From assembly GCA_947627185.1 (NCBI GenBank), contig CANQVF010000006.1:26533-90532 (forward strand): a DNA stretch of 64,000 nt, written 5' to 3'. Shown here one piece after another: positions 61,812 to 64,000 of the stretch. This DNA is from an uncultured Clostridia bacterium. GTDB lineage: Bacteria; Bacillota; Clostridia; TANB77; CAG-508. The translations under genes and the position numbers were made by a program. The notes under the pieces are model-generated. The model searched no databases and had not been told where the DNA came from. It saw only the letters and a list, made by a program, of their open reading frames with translations. The stretch's first letter is position 1. Each line of letters starts with the position of its first letter.

Positions 61812-63152
61812 ATGAAAAAATTAACAAAAATTACATTAATTTTATGTGCTATTATTTTATTTATAACAAATGTTGTTTTAGCAACCGAAGATTCTGATTT
61901 GTTTCCTAATCAAAATGTTGTACTAGATGGAACACAAGATATGGTAAACAGTGAGCAAAATGAAGAAAATGGTATAATGCCAATTTCAGAAGAAATACCA
62001 GAAGAATGGCTTAGATCAACAAGTCTAGAAGGAAATTTTGTTCCAAATGATGGAGATATGTTTTTAGCAGAAGAAAGCATAGAAATTAATCAAAGAGTAT
62101 ATGGCGATTTATATTTATTTGGAAAAAATGTTGAAATTAATTCTGAAGACATTGATGGAAATATTTTTGTTATAGGTGAAAAAATAAAAATTTCTGGACA
62201 AATTTCTTCATACATAATTGCTTTGGGTGATAGCATTGAAATTTCAGGTACAGCTTCTGGTATATATGCAATATCAAATAGTTTTACTTTAACAGAAGGC
62301 TCACAAGTAATTAGAGATTTAAAAATTATTTCAGATGAGATTAATATTGATGGTATAGTAAATCGTAATGTTTCAGTGATTTCAGAAAATATTAATATGG
62401 GAATTAATTCAGCAATATATGGAAAACTTTTGTATGATGGAAACTTAAAAGGAAATAAAAATGCTATATTTGGTGAAACAGTTAAATATGAGATAGAAAA
62501 TGATGAAGAAAAAGATATACAAAAAAGAGATGAGAATAAAGAACTATTTTCAAATATTAAAGATATATTATTAAAATGTATAACAGCATTAATATTTATT
62601 GCGATAATATCACTTATAACTAAAAATGAAAAACCACAATTAGAAGAAATGAAGATAGAGGATTACATTAAAGACATATTTATAGGTTTAGGAATTTTGG
62701 TTGCAATACCTATTCTAGCAGTGATATTATTCTTTACAATTATAGGAATACCTTTTGCAATAATAGGAATTATGATATATGCAATTTTTGTATATTTGGC
62801 TAAACCATTTTTATGTTATGAAATTGCAAGAGTCTTATTAAAAGATTCAAATTCAAAAGCAAAAACAATATGGGGAGCAGTACTAGTATTCTTTATTATA
62901 GAAATATTAGGTTGTATTAATATAATTGGTGGCTTAATAAATGTATGTGCAAAATTACTTGGAATTGCTATTGAATTAAAATTCTTGTCTAATAAAAAAG
63001 ATTCAAAAGATAAAAAAGAAAATATTGAAAAAGTAGAAGATAAAAAAGAGGAAGTTATAGAAGTAAAACAAGAGAATAAAGAAGAAATCAAAAAAGAATT
63101 ATCTAACGAAGAAAAAGAAACTGAAGAAGAAAATAAAAAAGAAGAAAATTAA
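61812..63152 (+). CDS. Secreted/membrane bactofilin-like (polymer-forming) protein
   Basis: Signal peptide; repetitive beta pattern VYGDLYLFGKNVEINSEDIDGNIFVIGEKIKISG; C-terminal TMs and K/E-rich tail. Confidence 0.75.
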   Translation: MKKLTKITLILCAIILFITNVVLATEDSDLFPNQNVVLDGTQDMVNSEQNEENGIMPISEEIPEEWLRSTSLEGNFVPNDGDMFLAEESIEINQRVYGDLYLFGKNVEINSEDIDGNIFVIGEKIKISGQISSYIIALGDSIEISGTASGIYAISNSFTLTEGSQVIRDLKIISDEINIDGIVNRNVSVISENINMGINSAIYGKLLYDGNLKGNKNAIFGETVKYEIENDEEKDIQKRDENKELFSNIKDILLKCITALIFIAIISLITKNEKPQLEEMKIEDYIKDIFIGLGILVAIPILAVILFFTIIGIPFAIIGIMIYAIFVYLAKPFLCYEIARVLLKDSNSKAKTIWGAVLVFFIIEILGCINIIGGLINVCAKLLGIAIELKFLSNKKDSKDKKENIEKVEDKKEEVIEVKQENKEEIKKELSNEEKETEEENKKEEN

Positions 63153-63204
63153 AAAAAGTATTGTAAATTATTAATAATATTTAATAATTTACAAAAGGTA
63201 AGAT

Positions 63205-63837
63205 ATGAAAAGTAAAAAAGATGCAATAGAAATAATAAAAATTTTGAAACAATATTATCCAGATGCAACATGTAGTTTAGATTTTAAAAATCCTTTTGAA
63301 ATGCTTATATCTGTTATGCTTTCTGCACAATGCACAGATGAGAGAGTAAATAAAACTACACCAGAGCTTTTTAAAAAATATCCTACTCCAAAAGAAATGG
63401 CAAAAGCAGATATAAAAGATATAGAAAAAATAATTCATCCATGTGGTTTTTATAAAAATAAATCTAAAAATATAAAAGCATGTAGTCAAAAATTAATTGA
63501 AAAATTTAATGGTGTTGTTCCAGAGAATATGGAAGAATTGCAAAGTTTGCCTGGAGTTGGTAGAAAAAGTGCTAATGTTATTATGTTAGAGGCTTTTCAT
63601 AATCCACAAGGGATTGCAGTAGATACTCATGCAAAAAGAATATCTAATAAAATTGGATTTTCTAATAATCAAGAACCAGAAAAAATTGAGCAAGATTTAT
63701 TAAAACAAATTCCAAAAGAATATTACTATGATGTAAATCATTTACTAGTATGGCATGGGAGAAATATTTGTAATGCAAGAAATCCTAAATGTACTGAGTG
63801 TCCAGTAAATAAATATTGCAATTATTTTAAAAAATAA
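63205..63837 (+). CDS. nth: Endonuclease III
   Basis: SAQCTDERVNKTTP, LPGVGRKSANVIM, VDTHAKRISNKIG, 4Fe-4S CNARNPKCTECPVNKYC. Confidence 0.97.
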   Translation: MKSKKDAIEIIKILKQYYPDATCSLDFKNPFEMLISVMLSAQCTDERVNKTTPELFKKYPTPKEMAKADIKDIEKIIHPCGFYKNKSKNIKACSQKLIEKFNGVVPENMEELQSLPGVGRKSANVIMLEAFHNPQGIAVDTHAKRISNKIGFSNNQEPEKIEQDLLKQIPKEYYYDVNHLLVWHGRNICNARNPKCTECPVNKYCNYFKK

Positions 63838-63839
63838 AT

Positions 63840-63880
63840 AAAAAACCTCAAATATTTAATAATATTTGAGGTTTTTTTAT
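63840..63880 (+). terminator. Terminator after nth
   Basis: AAAAAACCTCAAATATT-taata-ATATTTGAGGTTTTTTT. Confidence 0.92.
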
Positions 63881-63923
63881 CTATATTTTTAAATATATAT
63901 CTTACTAATATATATTCAAAAAA

Positions 63924-64000
63924 ATATATTTTCTTAATCTATATTTAACAATATATATTTTCTTAATCTATATTTAACAATATATATTTTCTTAATCTAT
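63924..64000. repeat. 29-bp tandem repeat, truncated by window end
   Basis: ATATATTTTCTTAATCTATATTTAACAAT x2 perfect plus 19 nt of a third copy. Confidence 0.95.

Noticed and set aside
63880-64000. Possible CRISPR array at the right edge
   Set aside because: Repeats are directly abutting with no spacers and no cas genes nearby; it is a tandem repeat.

Overview
AT-rich Firmicutes/Clostridia-like chromosomal window (taxon inferred from style, not searched). Almost every gene is on the + strand. Order: 3'-end of a glycogen phosphorylase; a small cluster of secreted TasA/camelysin-like proteins; a housekeeping block (P-loop ATPase with an Asp23-like tail, cmk, plsC, typA); a single minus-strand, GC-richer orphan gene; a SAM O-methyltransferase and glmU. 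From about 11.4 to 57.0 kb there is a very large surface-glycan locus: rml dTDP-rhamnose genes, PglF/PglE/PglC-like amino-sugar genes, an ATP-grasp/DegT/FemAB trio, two Wzx-like flippases, a Wzm/Wzt ABC exporter, many GT2 and GT-C proteins, and three tandem double-GT2 proteins. It ends with rlmN, prpC, prkC, rpe, a bactofilin-like membrane protein and nth. Top second-look items: (i) a 1230-aa protein next to Wzm/Wzt combining methyltransferase-like, kinase-like, coiled-coil and 2xGT2 regions, resembling a WbdD-type chain terminator/ruler fused to its glycosyltransferases, with three in-frame 42-bp repeats in the coil; (ii) a (TA)15 tract inside a frameshifted acyltransferase (possible phase variation); (iii) a 187-bp foldable element with 23-bp perfect inverted repeats; (iv) a secreted protein whose only well-placed start codon is ATA; (v) several genes whose Shine-Dalgarno is separated from the AUG by a hairpin; (vi) a foreign-looking minus-strand islet; (vii) structured 5' leaders. 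No tRNA, rRNA or CRISPR array was recognised.
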